DNA of 50,399 nt, from the NCBI GenBank assembly GCA_026993525.1, contig JALWSS010000148.1:1-50399 (forward strand). Reading direction: 5' to 3'. Below, in pieces: positions 17,181 to 25,025 of the stretch. Made by a program: the position numbers and the translations under genes. The DNA comes from Saprospiraceae bacterium (GTDB taxonomy: Bacteria > Bacteroidota > Bacteroidia > Chitinophagales > Saprospiraceae). The notes under the pieces are model-generated. The model was not told where the DNA came from, searched no databases, and was given only the letters and a program-made list of their open reading frames with translations. The stretch's first letter is position 1. Every line of letters starts with the position of its first letter.

Positions 17181-17516
17181 ATGGATTTCATCCTCACCAT
17201 TTTTATCAATGCCGTGGCTGTTTGGTTGGGTGCCAGAATTCTCTCCGGAGTAGAAGTCACTGATTTCCTGAGGGCTGTGATTGTTGGCCTGGTGGTGGCT
17301 TTGCTCAATGCCACCCTCGGCAGCCTTCTCGATTGGATCAGCACCCCCATGCGCTGGATCACCCTTGGGCTTTTCAGCTTCGTAGTGGATGCCATCGTGT
17401 TGATGGTAGCTGATTATTTACTGAAAGGGCTGAAAATCAAAAACTTCTGGTACGCCCTGGCACTGGCGGTCATCATCGCAGTTTGCAACAGCTTTTTCCA
17501 TTGGATTCTGCATTGA
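17181..17516 (+). CDS. phage holin family (YvlD-like) small membrane protein
   Basis: A 111-residue protein with four predicted membrane helices and the pattern of the mycobacterial 4TM/YvlD family: NAVAVWLGARILSGVEV, AVIVGLVVALLNATLGSLL, PMRWITLGLFSFVVDAIVLMVADYLL, and a final helix before FHWILH. Such proteins are named after phage holins but are usually ordinary chromosomal membrane proteins of unknown role. There is no phage context here. It is followed by an intrinsic terminator. Confidence 0.82.
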   Translation: MDFILTIFINAVAVWLGARILSGVEVTDFLRAVIVGLVVALLNATLGSLLDWISTPMRWITLGLFSFVVDAIVLMVADYLLKGLKIKNFWYALALAVIIAVCNSFFHWILH

Positions 17517-17540
17517 GAAGCCCCGGGTTTCCGCAACGAA

Positions 17541-17573
17541 AAAGGCAGGACTGACATCCTGCCTTTTTTTCTT
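17541..17573 (+). terminator. intrinsic terminator, probably bidirectional
   Basis: A perfect 10-bp stem (AAAGGCAGGA, 17541-17550; TCCTGCCTTT, 17557-17566), a 6-nt loop and a T tract. A preceding A run would also give a T tract on the minus strand, where sucD ends at 17610. Confidence 0.85.
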
Positions 17574-17609
17574 TCCGGAAAAAATACCGGGTATGTTTCC
17601 GGTTGGCGA

Positions 17610-18500
17610 TCAACCTTCAACCGGCTCGCCCTGCAGCACCCGGCGCATGGTTTCGCCGATGGTGGCGGGTGATTTGACGACGTGGATGCCGCACTCAGCC
17701 ATGATTTTCATTTTGGCAGCGGCGGTGTCATCCTTGCCACCGATGATGGCGCCGGCGTGGCCCATTTTGCGGCCTTTGGGCGCTGTCTGGCCGGCGATGA
17801 ACCCTACTACCGGCTTGGTGCCGTGTTCTTTCACATAGCGGGCAGCCTCAGCTTCCATGCCACCGCCAATTTCACCAATCATGATGATGCCGTCGGTCTC
17901 GGGGTCGTTCATCAGCAATTCAACGGCCTCTTTGGTAGTCGTGCCGACGATGGGGTCGCCACCGATGCCTATGCAGGTGCTTTGGCCCATGCCGGCTTTG
18001 GTCACCTGGTCAACGGCCTCATAGGTGAGGGTGCCGCTGCGGCTCACGATGCCGATACGACCGGGCTTGTGAATAAACCCGGGCATGATGCCACACTTGG
18101 CCTCACCGGGAGTAATCACACCCGGGCAGTTGGGGCCAATCAGGCGGACATCCTCAAAGTCCTCCAGGTAGGCCTTCACTTTCACCATGTCCTGCACGGG
18201 TATTCCTTCGGTAATGCAGATGATAACCTTGATGCCGGAGGCTGCCGCTTCCATGATGGCATCACCGGCAAAGGGCGGCGGAACGAAAATGACGGAAGTG
18301 TCGGCGCCAGCTTCTTTCACCGCCTGCTCAACGGTGTTGAAAACGGGGCGGTCCAGGTGGGTTTGGCCACCTTTGCCGGGCGTGACACCCCCCACTACAT
18401 TGGTTCCGTATTCGATCATTTGGGTGGCGTGGAAAGTTCCTTCCTTTCCTGTGAATCCCTGGACGATCACCCGGGAGTCTTTGTTTACTAATACTGCCAT
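17610..18500 (-). CDS. sucD: succinate-CoA ligase, ADP/GDP-forming, alpha subunit
   Basis: A 296-residue TCA-cycle enzyme subunit that makes succinate and nucleotide triphosphate from succinyl-CoA. Signatures: [42 protein letters not shown], and [13 protein letters not shown] carrying the phosphorylated His248. Length equals the family norm. The beta subunit (sucC) is not adjacent, which is unlike proteobacterial operons. It lies 50 bp downstream of the FtsB/DivIC-like gene in the same direction. Confidence 0.97.
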   Translation of the reverse strand: MAVLVNKDSRVIVQGFTGKEGTFHATQMIEYGTNVVGGVTPGKGGQTHLDRPVFNTVEQAVKEAGADTSVIFVPPPFAGDAIMEAAASGIKVIICITEGIPVQDMVKVKAYLEDFEDVRLIGPNCPGVITPGEAKCGIMPGFIHKPGRIGIVSRSGTLTYEAVDQVTKAGMGQSTCIGIGGDPIVGTTTKEAVELLMNDPETDGIIMIGEIGGGMEAEAARYVKEHGTKPVVGFIAGQTAPKGRKMGHAGAIIGGKDDTAAAKMKIMAECGIHVVKSPATIGETMRRVLQGEPVEG

Positions 18501-18550
18501 GTCGTTGGTTCTGAATTGTGTTGTTTGAATGGGTCAGTGGATGAGCCGGT

Positions 18551-18877
18551 TTACTCGTTATCCTCATCGGGAATCACAAAAACCTCCTCATCTGACTTGT
18601 GCATGTGGTACTTTTCACGGGCAAACCGTTCCTGGTTGTTTTCGATTTCCTCTTTGTCACGGTTGGCCTCGTTGATCTTCTCCTGGTAATACTCCTTGTC
18701 TTTCTCCAATTGCCTGACGGACTTGTGGAGTTTCCACTGGGTGAACAGATCGTGCTTGTCCACCACCAGCAGAATGGCCAGAAAAGCCAGCAAGGTCAAC
18801 ACATATTTGTTGCGCAAAGGCCTGGGCAGTTGCTTGCGGATTGTGTCAAATGGATTGATTGCAGGCTTTCGTGCCAT
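18551..18877 (-). CDS. FtsB/DivIC-family septum formation protein
   Basis: A 108-residue bitopic membrane protein. One membrane helix (VLTLLAFLAILLVVDKHDLF, about residues 25-44) leads into a coiled coil (QLEKDKEYYQEKINEANRDKEEI) and then the family motif NQERFAREKYHMHKSDEEVFVI, matching the E-x-x-A-R-E-x-x-x-x-x-x-x-E-x-x-F/Y pattern of FtsB/DivIC. In other bacteria these recruit FtsL/FtsQ partners to the divisome. The start at 18877 (MARKPAIN) is preferred over 18901 because a -7 box overlaps the longer version. Confidence 0.85.
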   Translation of the reverse strand: MARKPAINPFDTIRKQLPRPLRNKYVLTLLAFLAILLVVDKHDLFTQWKLHKSVRQLEKDKEYYQEKINEANRDKEEIENNQERFAREKYHMHKSDEEVFVIPDEDNE

Positions 18878-18898
18878 GGGTGGTTGCGTTGTTCGGCG

Positions 18899-18906
18899 CA
18901 AAGCTA
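18899..18906 (-). promoter_or_regulatory. -7 box upstream of the divIC-like gene
   Basis: TAGCTTTG on the minus strand is a perfect TAnnTTTG match, 21 bp before the chosen start. A matching -33 element is not evident. Confidence 0.4.
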
Positions 18907-18980
18907 AAACCTTTGACCGACGAACAGAGGATTGTGGTGAAGAAAAGCATCGTGATTGTCATTCTGACAATTTTATGAGC

Positions 18981-19117
18981 GCCCCGATCCCGCTTTCGGG
19001 GCTATCGGGGCAAAAAGTGCGCTCAGTGGTTGAGAGGAATTGAGAGGGGTTGATCCCGAGTCAAGCTCGGGAAGTTGAGAGAGGTTGATCCCGTGTCAAG
19101 CCCGGGAGGTTGAGAGG
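18981..19117. repeat. cluster of inverted repeats and a 35-bp direct repeat
   Basis: GCCCCGAT (18981-18988) pairs with ATCGGGGC (19004-19011) around an inner CCCG-CTTT-CGGG hairpin. TCCCGAG-TCAAG-CTCGGGA (19054-19072) lies in the first of two imperfect 35-bp units starting near 19048 and 19083 (each begins GGTTGATCCCG). TTGAGAGG recurs around them and again near 21400. No gene lies in 18907-19121. Confidence 0.65.
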
Positions 19118-19121
19118 GCAC

Positions 19122-20030
19122 TCAGTTTATTTCATTTTCAACAAAATTGGGGATTTCGCTGAACTGTTCCGGATCAAAGGGTTTCCATTCACCATATTTT
19201 CGGAACCAGGTCATTTGTCGTTTGGCATAGCGGCGGGTGTTGGTTTTGATCTTCGCAATGGCTTCGCCCAGGCTCATTATTCCGTCGAAATGTTGGAACA
19301 ACTCCTGGTAACCAACGGTTTGCAAGGCGATGAGGTGGCGGTGGGGATAGAGGTTTCTCGCCTCATCCACCAGGCCCTCCGCCACCATTTGATCCACCCG
19401 CTGTTCGATCCGTTTGACGAGCCCGGCCCGCTCCCACTGGAGTAAGACCCCCACCACCCGGAATGGACGGGGGTCCGGTTTTTTGCGAAGAAAGTCAGAA
19501 AAAGGCCGGCCCGTAGCCCGACAAACTTCCAGGGCCCGCAGCAAACGGCGGTGGTTGCTCCGGTCAACATTTTGAAAATAAACAGGGTCGGCAATTCTTA
19601 GCTGATCCTGCAACCACTCCAATCCCATGTTTTCATAATCTGCCCGCACCTGCCCGGATATGGATTCAGGCACATGGGGCAGGTCGTCCAGCCCTTCGGT
19701 CAATGCCCGGATGAACAGCCCACTGCCACCTGCTACCACCACCACCTGATGTTTTTCGAAGAGCTCTTCCAGCAATTGAAGGGCATCCTTTTCAAACTTG
19801 CCGACATCATAAGCTTCGTGAATGGACAGGCTGTTGATGAAATGGTGTGGTGCCAGGGCCAGTTCTTCGGCGGTGGGCTTGGCAGTGCCAATGCTCATCT
19901 CCCGGTAAAATTGCCGGCTGTCGGTGGAAATGATGTGAGTATTGAAATGCCTTGCAAGGTCAATGGCAACCTTGGTCTTGCCGGAGGCCGTAGGGCCACC
20001 AACCACTACCAGGAACTTGTTTTCAGGCAT
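19122..20030 (-). CDS. miaA: tRNA dimethylallyltransferase
   Basis: A 302-residue enzyme that adds a dimethylallyl group to A37 of tRNAs reading UNN codons. The P-loop GGPTASGKT starts at about residue 9, followed by IISTDSRQFYREMSIGTAKP (substrate and base contacts), and the C-terminal tRNA-binding segment ends in RYAKRQMTWFRK. The start at 20030 (MPENKFLVVVGG) is chosen over 20063 because the family begins immediately before the P-loop. It is divergent from the acyltransferase gene. Confidence 0.96.
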   Translation of the reverse strand: MPENKFLVVVGGPTASGKTKVAIDLARHFNTHIISTDSRQFYREMSIGTAKPTAEELALAPHHFINSLSIHEAYDVGKFEKDALQLLEELFEKHQVVVVAGGSGLFIRALTEGLDDLPHVPESISGQVRADYENMGLEWLQDQLRIADPVYFQNVDRSNHRRLLRALEVCRATGRPFSDFLRKKPDPRPFRVVGVLLQWERAGLVKRIEQRVDQMVAEGLVDEARNLYPHRHLIALQTVGYQELFQHFDGIMSLGEAIAKIKTNTRRYAKRQMTWFRKYGEWKPFDPEQFSEIPNFVENEIN

Positions 20031-20088
20031 TGAAGAAAGGTGTTGAATGGGATTTGTCAGCAAAGGCTGGATAAAATTCCGAATACCC

Positions 20089-20096
20089 TATTTTTG
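20089..20096 (+). promoter_or_regulatory. -7 box upstream of the acyltransferase gene
   Basis: TATTTTTG, a perfect TAnnTTTG match 22 bp before the start codon at 20119. The -33 position (about 20066-20069, GCTG) fits poorly. The box supports the downstream start over 20047. Confidence 0.45.
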
Positions 20097-20118
20097 CGGC
20101 CCTTCACAAAAAAGGTCC

Positions 20119-21393
20119 ATGCTGTATCAACTGACAAAGCCCATCGCAAAAATAGCCTTCCAGGTGTACTTCCGTAAGTTGTACCTCTCGCACCTGGAGA
20201 ACGTACCCCTGGACAAACCGGTGGTGCTGGCCACCAACCATCCCACGGCGTTTATCGAGCCCTGCATCATGGCCTGCTGGATGCCCAAAACCCTCAGCTT
20301 TCTGGCCAGGGGTGATTTGTACCTGGAAAACCCCTTCATCAGAAAACTGTACGACTGGTACCACCTGATACCTGTGTTCAGAATCGTGGACGCCGGCTAC
20401 AGCAATGTAAAGAACAACTACCAGTCATTTGACCGCTGCCTGGATGCTCTGGCCAAAAAGCGAATGGTGATGATTTTGGCCGAAGGCAGGGTAAAACACG
20501 AAAAGCGCCTGCGGCCGGTGGTGAAAGGAACCGCCCGCATCGTTTTTTCCATGCTGGAAAAATACGGCGACCAGGATGTACACGTCATTCCGGTGGGCGT
20601 CACCTACTCCAACCCCGACGACTTCCGCTCCATCGCCATGCTGGATTTCGGCCCTCCCATCAAAGCCACCGAATACACCGAACGCTACCGGAAAAATCCG
20701 GCAAAAACCATCACCGAACTGACGCAGGAACTGGCCGTTCGCATCCGCAGCCGGATGGTACACATTGAAAGGGTTGAGGACGAAGAACTGGTGGAGCGCC
20801 TGCTGGAACTGTCACGCAACGATTTTCCAGAGGCTCCCCTTCCCATTGTGGAACACGCCGATGCCCCGCTGCGACGGGAAATAGCCATTGCCGAAAGCAT
20901 CAACAAAATGAACGAACTGGATAAAGATGCACTCAGGCAACGCGTTGATCAGTATTTCAACTTGCTGAAAAAGAACCGGATAAGTGACTTCGGCCTTCTC
21001 AACAAACATTTTTACAAACCAGGTACCACGCTGCTGACCATCCTGGGTTGGCTGCCGTTTGCATTTGGATACCTGCTGAACTATCTGCCCCTGAAAGCCG
21101 GCCGTTTGCTGGCTGAGCGCCTGGCTCCTTCCATTGAATTCACCGCCAGCATGGCCGGAGTATTTGCCACCCTCTTCTGGATGATCTACGTAGCAGGATT
21201 GGCCATCTTGCTGGGAGCCGGAAGTGGCTGCTGGTGCAACGCTGCGCTGGTATTGCTGATCCCTTTTCTCGGCTTGTTTGCACTTGTGTTTATGAATTTC
21301 TTCGAAAAATGGAAGCAAGCCAGGGCGGCTGCATTGATCCCCCGGGGTGAATACGATGCAATTCTTCGGCAAAGGCCGTTTTTTCAACCGTGA
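20119..21393 (+). CDS. PlsC-like glycerolipid acyltransferase with C-terminal membrane helices
   Basis: A 424-residue protein. The N-terminal half has the acyltransferase blocks: ATNHPTAFIEPCI (residues 38-50, with His41), LARGDLYLENPF, ILAEGRVKHEKRL (the E-G-R substrate block) and HVIPVGVTYSNP. In PlsC the histidine is followed by an Asp five residues on (HX4D); here the acidic residue is Glu47. The C-terminal third has hydrophobic helices (ASMAGVFATLFWMIYVAGLAIL, ALVLLIPFLGLFALVFMNFF). This arrangement is common among long Bacteroidota homologues. Acylation of lysophosphatidic acid or a related lipid at the inner membrane is inferred. Confidence 0.78.
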   Translation: MLYQLTKPIAKIAFQVYFRKLYLSHLENVPLDKPVVLATNHPTAFIEPCIMACWMPKTLSFLARGDLYLENPFIRKLYDWYHLIPVFRIVDAGYSNVKNNYQSFDRCLDALAKKRMVMILAEGRVKHEKRLRPVVKGTARIVFSMLEKYGDQDVHVIPVGVTYSNPDDFRSIAMLDFGPPIKATEYTERYRKNPAKTITELTQELAVRIRSRMVHIERVEDEELVERLLELSRNDFPEAPLPIVEHADAPLRREIAIAESINKMNELDKDALRQRVDQYFNLLKKNRISDFGLLNKHFYKPGTTLLTILGWLPFAFGYLLNYLPLKAGRLLAERLAPSIEFTASMAGVFATLFWMIYVAGLAILLGAGSGCWCNAALVLLIPFLGLFALVFMNFFEKWKQARAAALIPRGEYDAILRQRPFFQP

Positions 21394-21600
21394 TGGGGGG
21401 GAGGTTGAGAGGAGTTTAGAGAGGTTACGTATCAGGTTGCAACTTTCAGTTGCAGCCTCCATTGCAAACGCTGGCAGTGGTTCCGAACCCTGCCAGCGTT
21501 GGGCGCCCAAAAACCAGCAAAAAACTATCTGAAAAATCTCAGCAGTCTCCGTGAGAGGCATTCAACGTTGATCCCGATCCCGAATCAAGTTCGGGATGGG
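21394..21600. repeat. intergenic hairpins
   Basis: Three stems follow the acyltransferase: TGCAACT-TTC-AGTTGCA (21438-21454), AACGCTGGCAG with CTGCCAGCGTT (21467-21477 and 21490-21500), and ATCCCGAA-TCAAG-TTCGGGAT (21577-21597), the last a perfect member of the dispersed family. TTGAGAGG-type motifs near 21403 recall the 19030 cluster. No gene is seen between 21394 and 21762. Confidence 0.6.
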
Positions 21601-21663
21601 AGAATCAAATTTGAATTTTAGCGGTCAACAGATTTCCTCACCAAATAATTAATGAGAATTATC

Positions 21664-21695
21664 ATTGCCCACCACCGGGCCTTGTGTTATCCTTG
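21664..21695 (+). promoter_or_regulatory. candidate promoter for the SusC operon
   Basis: ATTG (21664-21667), a 20-nt spacer and TATCCTTG (21688-21695, 7 of 8 to TAnnTTTG). It would give a leader of over 350 nt before susC that includes the ORF fragment at 21763. Confidence 0.3.
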
Positions 21696-21762
21696 CGGGC
21701 GTCTAACCAAATCAAACCGTTGCATTAAAGCTTGACTGTCATCAGGCAGGGGTTCTCTGTTC

Positions 21763-22029
21763 TTGCTTTATTCAACGTTGAATGACAAACGAGAAACACA
21801 TCTTATCTCCTTTTCTGGTTGCGCTGTTTTACCCGAAGGAAAAAAGACCATTCAACCGGCGGATGCCGGCGGTCGCATCATTTTGCGAAGCGAAACAGAA
21901 GAACTTTCATCCCAAAACCAAAGCAAGATACAGCTTGGATTGCCCGGTTTGTCTGCCGGAATGCTTGTCGCCACATTGTTGGTTGATGGCACACCGGTGG
22001 TAACCGGCCAGGTAGTTCTGAGCAAGTGA
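21763..22029 (+). pseudogene. possible remnant of a type IX secretion C-terminal sorting tail
   Basis: An 88-codon frame with no obvious start signal. Its last 30 residues (LPGLSAGMLVATLLVDG, then TGQVVLSK) look like the tail of T9SS-exported proteins (x-L-P-x-G-x-Y...DG...x-V-x-x-K/L). The preceding part is not recognisable and may derive from a second frame, suggesting decay of a larger gene. It lies directly before susC. Chance similarity is a real possibility. Confidence 0.3.
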
Positions 22030-22070
22030 ACCAAGATTCAAATACTACTCTAAACCAAACGACTAAGTGT

Positions 22071-25004
22071 ATGAAACTCAGACCCTTGTTTAAAGTGCTG
22101 GCAGTCGTGGCAGGCATGCTGCCTGTGATGTTGCATGGTCAACGCACCCTGACAGGTACGGTGACTGATGCGAGCTACGGCGAGCCATTGATCGGTGCCA
22201 ACATCCTTGCTGTGGGAACCAGCATCGGCACCATTACAGAGATGGACGGAAGATTTACCCTGGAAGTGCCGGAAGGTGTAACCACTCTCCGGGTGAGCTA
22301 CACGGGGTACCGCACACTGGAGGTGCCAATCGGCAGCTCCAACACCCTCGACATCCAACTGGAGCCCGGCACCGTGCTGAACGAGATCGTGGTGATCGGC
22401 TATGGTACGGTGAAGCGGGAAGATGCGACCGGTTCGGTGCAATCGGTCAGCTCAAAAGACTTCAACAAAGGGGCCATTACCGGTGCTCAGGAATTGCTCT
22501 CCGGTAAAGTGGCCGGTGTGCAGATTGTGACCAGTGGCGACCCCGGCGGAGGCGCAGCCATCCGCATCCGTGGCGGCAGCTCGCTCAGCGCTTCCAACGA
22601 CCCGCTCATCGTGGTGGACGGCGTTCCGGTTGACAACGGAGGCATCTCCGGTGAGCGCAACATCCTCAACTTCATCAACCCGAACGACATTGAGTCATTC
22701 ACTGTGCTGAAAGACGCTTCGGCAACGGCCATTTACGGCTCACGGGCCTCCAACGGCGTCATTCTCATTACGACGAAAAAAGGACACCTGGGCAAGGCCA
22801 TCAGCATCAACTACTCGGGCAATTACTCCACCAGCAGTCCCATCCAAACGGTGGATGTGCTGAATGCCGCTGAATACCGTGCCCTCATCGAGGAGCGCTT
22901 TCCCGAGGGGCACCCCGCCAGGGGCCTGATGGGCAATGCCAATACTGACTGGCAGGATGTCATTTACGAAGACGCCAGCGGCCAGGACCACAACCTCAGC
23001 CTTTCCGGGGGCATTGGCCAGGTACCCTACCGGGTTTCCCTGGGTTTTACGAACAAAAACGGCATCCTGAAAACGGACAACTTCAAGCGTACCACTGCCT
23101 CCCTGAACCTCTCGCCCGGGTTTCTGGACAACAGGCTCCAAATCAATTTCAATGTGAAAGGGATGAACACGGAAAACGTCTTCGCAAACCGGGGGGCCAT
23201 CGGTGCGGCCTTGTTCTTCGACCCCACACATCCTGTTTACGACGACAACAGCCCGTACGGCGGCTATTATACCTGGACCCAGCAAAATGGTGATCCCAAC
23301 CCACTGGCCGCTGCCAACCCACTGGCCCTGATCGAAATGCGCGACGACCAGTCAACGGTGAAGCGCCTGTTGCTGAACGGCTCCATTGACTACCGATTCG
23401 GCTTCCTGCCGGAACTGAGGGCCAACCTCAACCTGGGTTACGATTACAGCAAAGGCGAAGGTACGGTGAATGTGCCCGCAAATGCCTCTTTTGCCTACGA
23501 CGCCCAAACAGGCGGCGGTGTGAAAAACAGCTACAGCCAGGAAAAGAAAAACGAACTCCTCGAGTTCTACCTCAACTATGTAAAGGAATTTGACGACCTG
23601 AAACTGGATGCCATGGCTGGATACTCCTGGCAGCGCTTCTACTTTGCCGACGAGTTCGTCAATTCCGATATTGCCGGCATCGACGTTACCGAAGGTGACA
23701 GCAAAGGTGAGCTGTTCCTCCTGTCACTTTACGGACGGATGAACCTCACGTATGCCGATCGCTACCTGCTGACCCTGACCCTGCGTCGCGACGGCACTTC
23801 CAGGTTCTCACCAGACTCCCGCTGGGGTTTGTTCCCTGCTGCGGCAGTGGGTGTAAAACTGATTGACAACAACGGAGTGGGCAGCATCTCCAACCTGAAA
23901 CTGCGCATCGGCTATGGCGTTACCGGCCAGCAGGATGTGGGGGGGTATTACCTCTACCTGCCACGGTACCTGGCCAGCTTCGACAATGCCCGCTACCAGT
24001 TTGGCAACGAGTTCATCACCACCCTGCGCCCGGAAGGTTACGACTACAACATCAAGTGGGAGGAAACCACCACCTACAATGCAGCCATTGATTTCGGTTT
24101 CAACGATGACAGGATCACCGGTTCGCTGGAGTACTACCTTCGGAAAACCAAAGACCTGATCAACTTCATCCCCGTACCGGCCGGCACCAACCTGACCAAC
24201 TTCATCAACACCAATGTCGGTGACCTGGAGAACAGGGGGGTTGAGCTGAGCCTGAACGCCAACATCCTGAAAGCCCCTGAATTGGCCTGGGATTTTGGTT
24301 TCAATGCCACTTACAACAAAAACGAGATCACCAGGCTGACAGCTTCTGACGACAAAAACTACCAGGGTGTGCTGGTAGGCGGAATCTCCGGGGCCGTCGG
24401 CAACACCATTCAAATCCACAGTGTTGGTTATCCCGCCAATTCATTCTACGTTTTCGAGCAGGTTTACGACGCCAACGGCGTGCCCGTCGAGGGCCTCTAT
24501 GTTGATCGCAATGGTGACGGTCAGGTGAACAACGAAGACCTCTACCGGCTTGAGAAACCCGCACCCGATATCTTCCTCGGCTTTAACACATTTTTCCAGT
24601 ATGGAAATTTCGACCTGACCCTGGCCGGAAGGGCCAACATCAACAACTACGTTTACAACAACGTACAGTCCAACGGGGCCAGCTACAACAACCTCTACCA
24701 CCCCACCGGCTACCTCGGCAATGTGAACAAAGTGGCGACAGAGCTGGACTTTGTGAACCCGCAATACTTCAGCGACCACTTTGTGCAGAATGGCTCTTTC
24801 CTGCGACTCGACCACATCACCCTCGGATATGATTTCAGCAGTCTGGTTGCAAAAGTCAGTTTGCTGAAGTTTTATGTCACCTTGCAAAATCCGGTTCTCA
24901 TCACCAAATACGACGGGATTGACCCCGAAGTCTTTGGCGGCATTGACAACAATGTCTATCCCCGCTCCAGGACTATCCTTTTTGGTGTAAACGCCGGATT
25001 CTGA
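22071..25004 (+). CDS. SusC/RagA-family TonB-linked outer-membrane transporter
   Basis: A 977-residue protein. Signal peptide to about residue 23 (cut before QRTLTGTV), a carboxypeptidase-regulatory-like beta-sandwich (about 24-100, TGTVTDASYGEPLIGANI...SYTGYRTLEVPI), then LNEIVVIGYGTVKREDATGS and the plug domain with IRIRGGSSLSASNDPLIVVDGVP, followed by the 22-strand barrel ending in SRTILFGVNAGF. SusC imports glycans with its SusD lid, energised by TonB-ExbBD. The first ATG of the frame (22026) gives an implausible signal peptide, so 22071 is used. It is the first gene of a SusCDE-like operon. Confidence 0.95.
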   Translation: MKLRPLFKVLAVVAGMLPVMLHGQRTLTGTVTDASYGEPLIGANILAVGTSIGTITEMDGRFTLEVPEGVTTLRVSYTGYRTLEVPIGSSNTLDIQLEPGTVLNEIVVIGYGTVKREDATGSVQSVSSKDFNKGAITGAQELLSGKVAGVQIVTSGDPGGGAAIRIRGGSSLSASNDPLIVVDGVPVDNGGISGERNILNFINPNDIESFTVLKDASATAIYGSRASNGVILITTKKGHLGKAISINYSGNYSTSSPIQTVDVLNAAEYRALIEERFPEGHPARGLMGNANTDWQDVIYEDASGQDHNLSLSGGIGQVPYRVSLGFTNKNGILKTDNFKRTTASLNLSPGFLDNRLQINFNVKGMNTENVFANRGAIGAALFFDPTHPVYDDNSPYGGYYTWTQQNGDPNPLAAANPLALIEMRDDQSTVKRLLLNGSIDYRFGFLPELRANLNLGYDYSKGEGTVNVPANASFAYDAQTGGGVKNSYSQEKKNELLEFYLNYVKEFDDLKLDAMAGYSWQRFYFADEFVNSDIAGIDVTEGDSKGELFLLSLYGRMNLTYADRYLLTLTLRRDGTSRFSPDSRWGLFPAAAVGVKLIDNNGVGSISNLKLRIGYGVTGQQDVGGYYLYLPRYLASFDNARYQFGNEFITTLRPEGYDYNIKWEETTTYNAAIDFGFNDDRITGSLEYYLRKTKDLINFIPVPAGTNLTNFINTNVGDLENRGVELSLNANILKAPELAWDFGFNATYNKNEITRLTASDDKNYQGVLVGGISGAVGNTIQIHSVGYPANSFYVFEQVYDANGVPVEGLYVDRNGDGQVNNEDLYRLEKPAPDIFLGFNTFFQYGNFDLTLAGRANINNYVYNNVQSNGASYNNLYHPTGYLGNVNKVATELDFVNPQYFSDHFVQNGSFLRLDHITLGYDFSSLVAKVSLLKFYVTLQNPVLITKYDGIDPEVFGGIDNNVYPRSRTILFGVNAGF

Positions 25005-25025
25005 TAACCTTTAAAACTTGTCAAA

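Noticed and set aside
17181-17516. Phage holin and prophage remnant
   Set aside because: The family name is historical; there are no phage genes around it.
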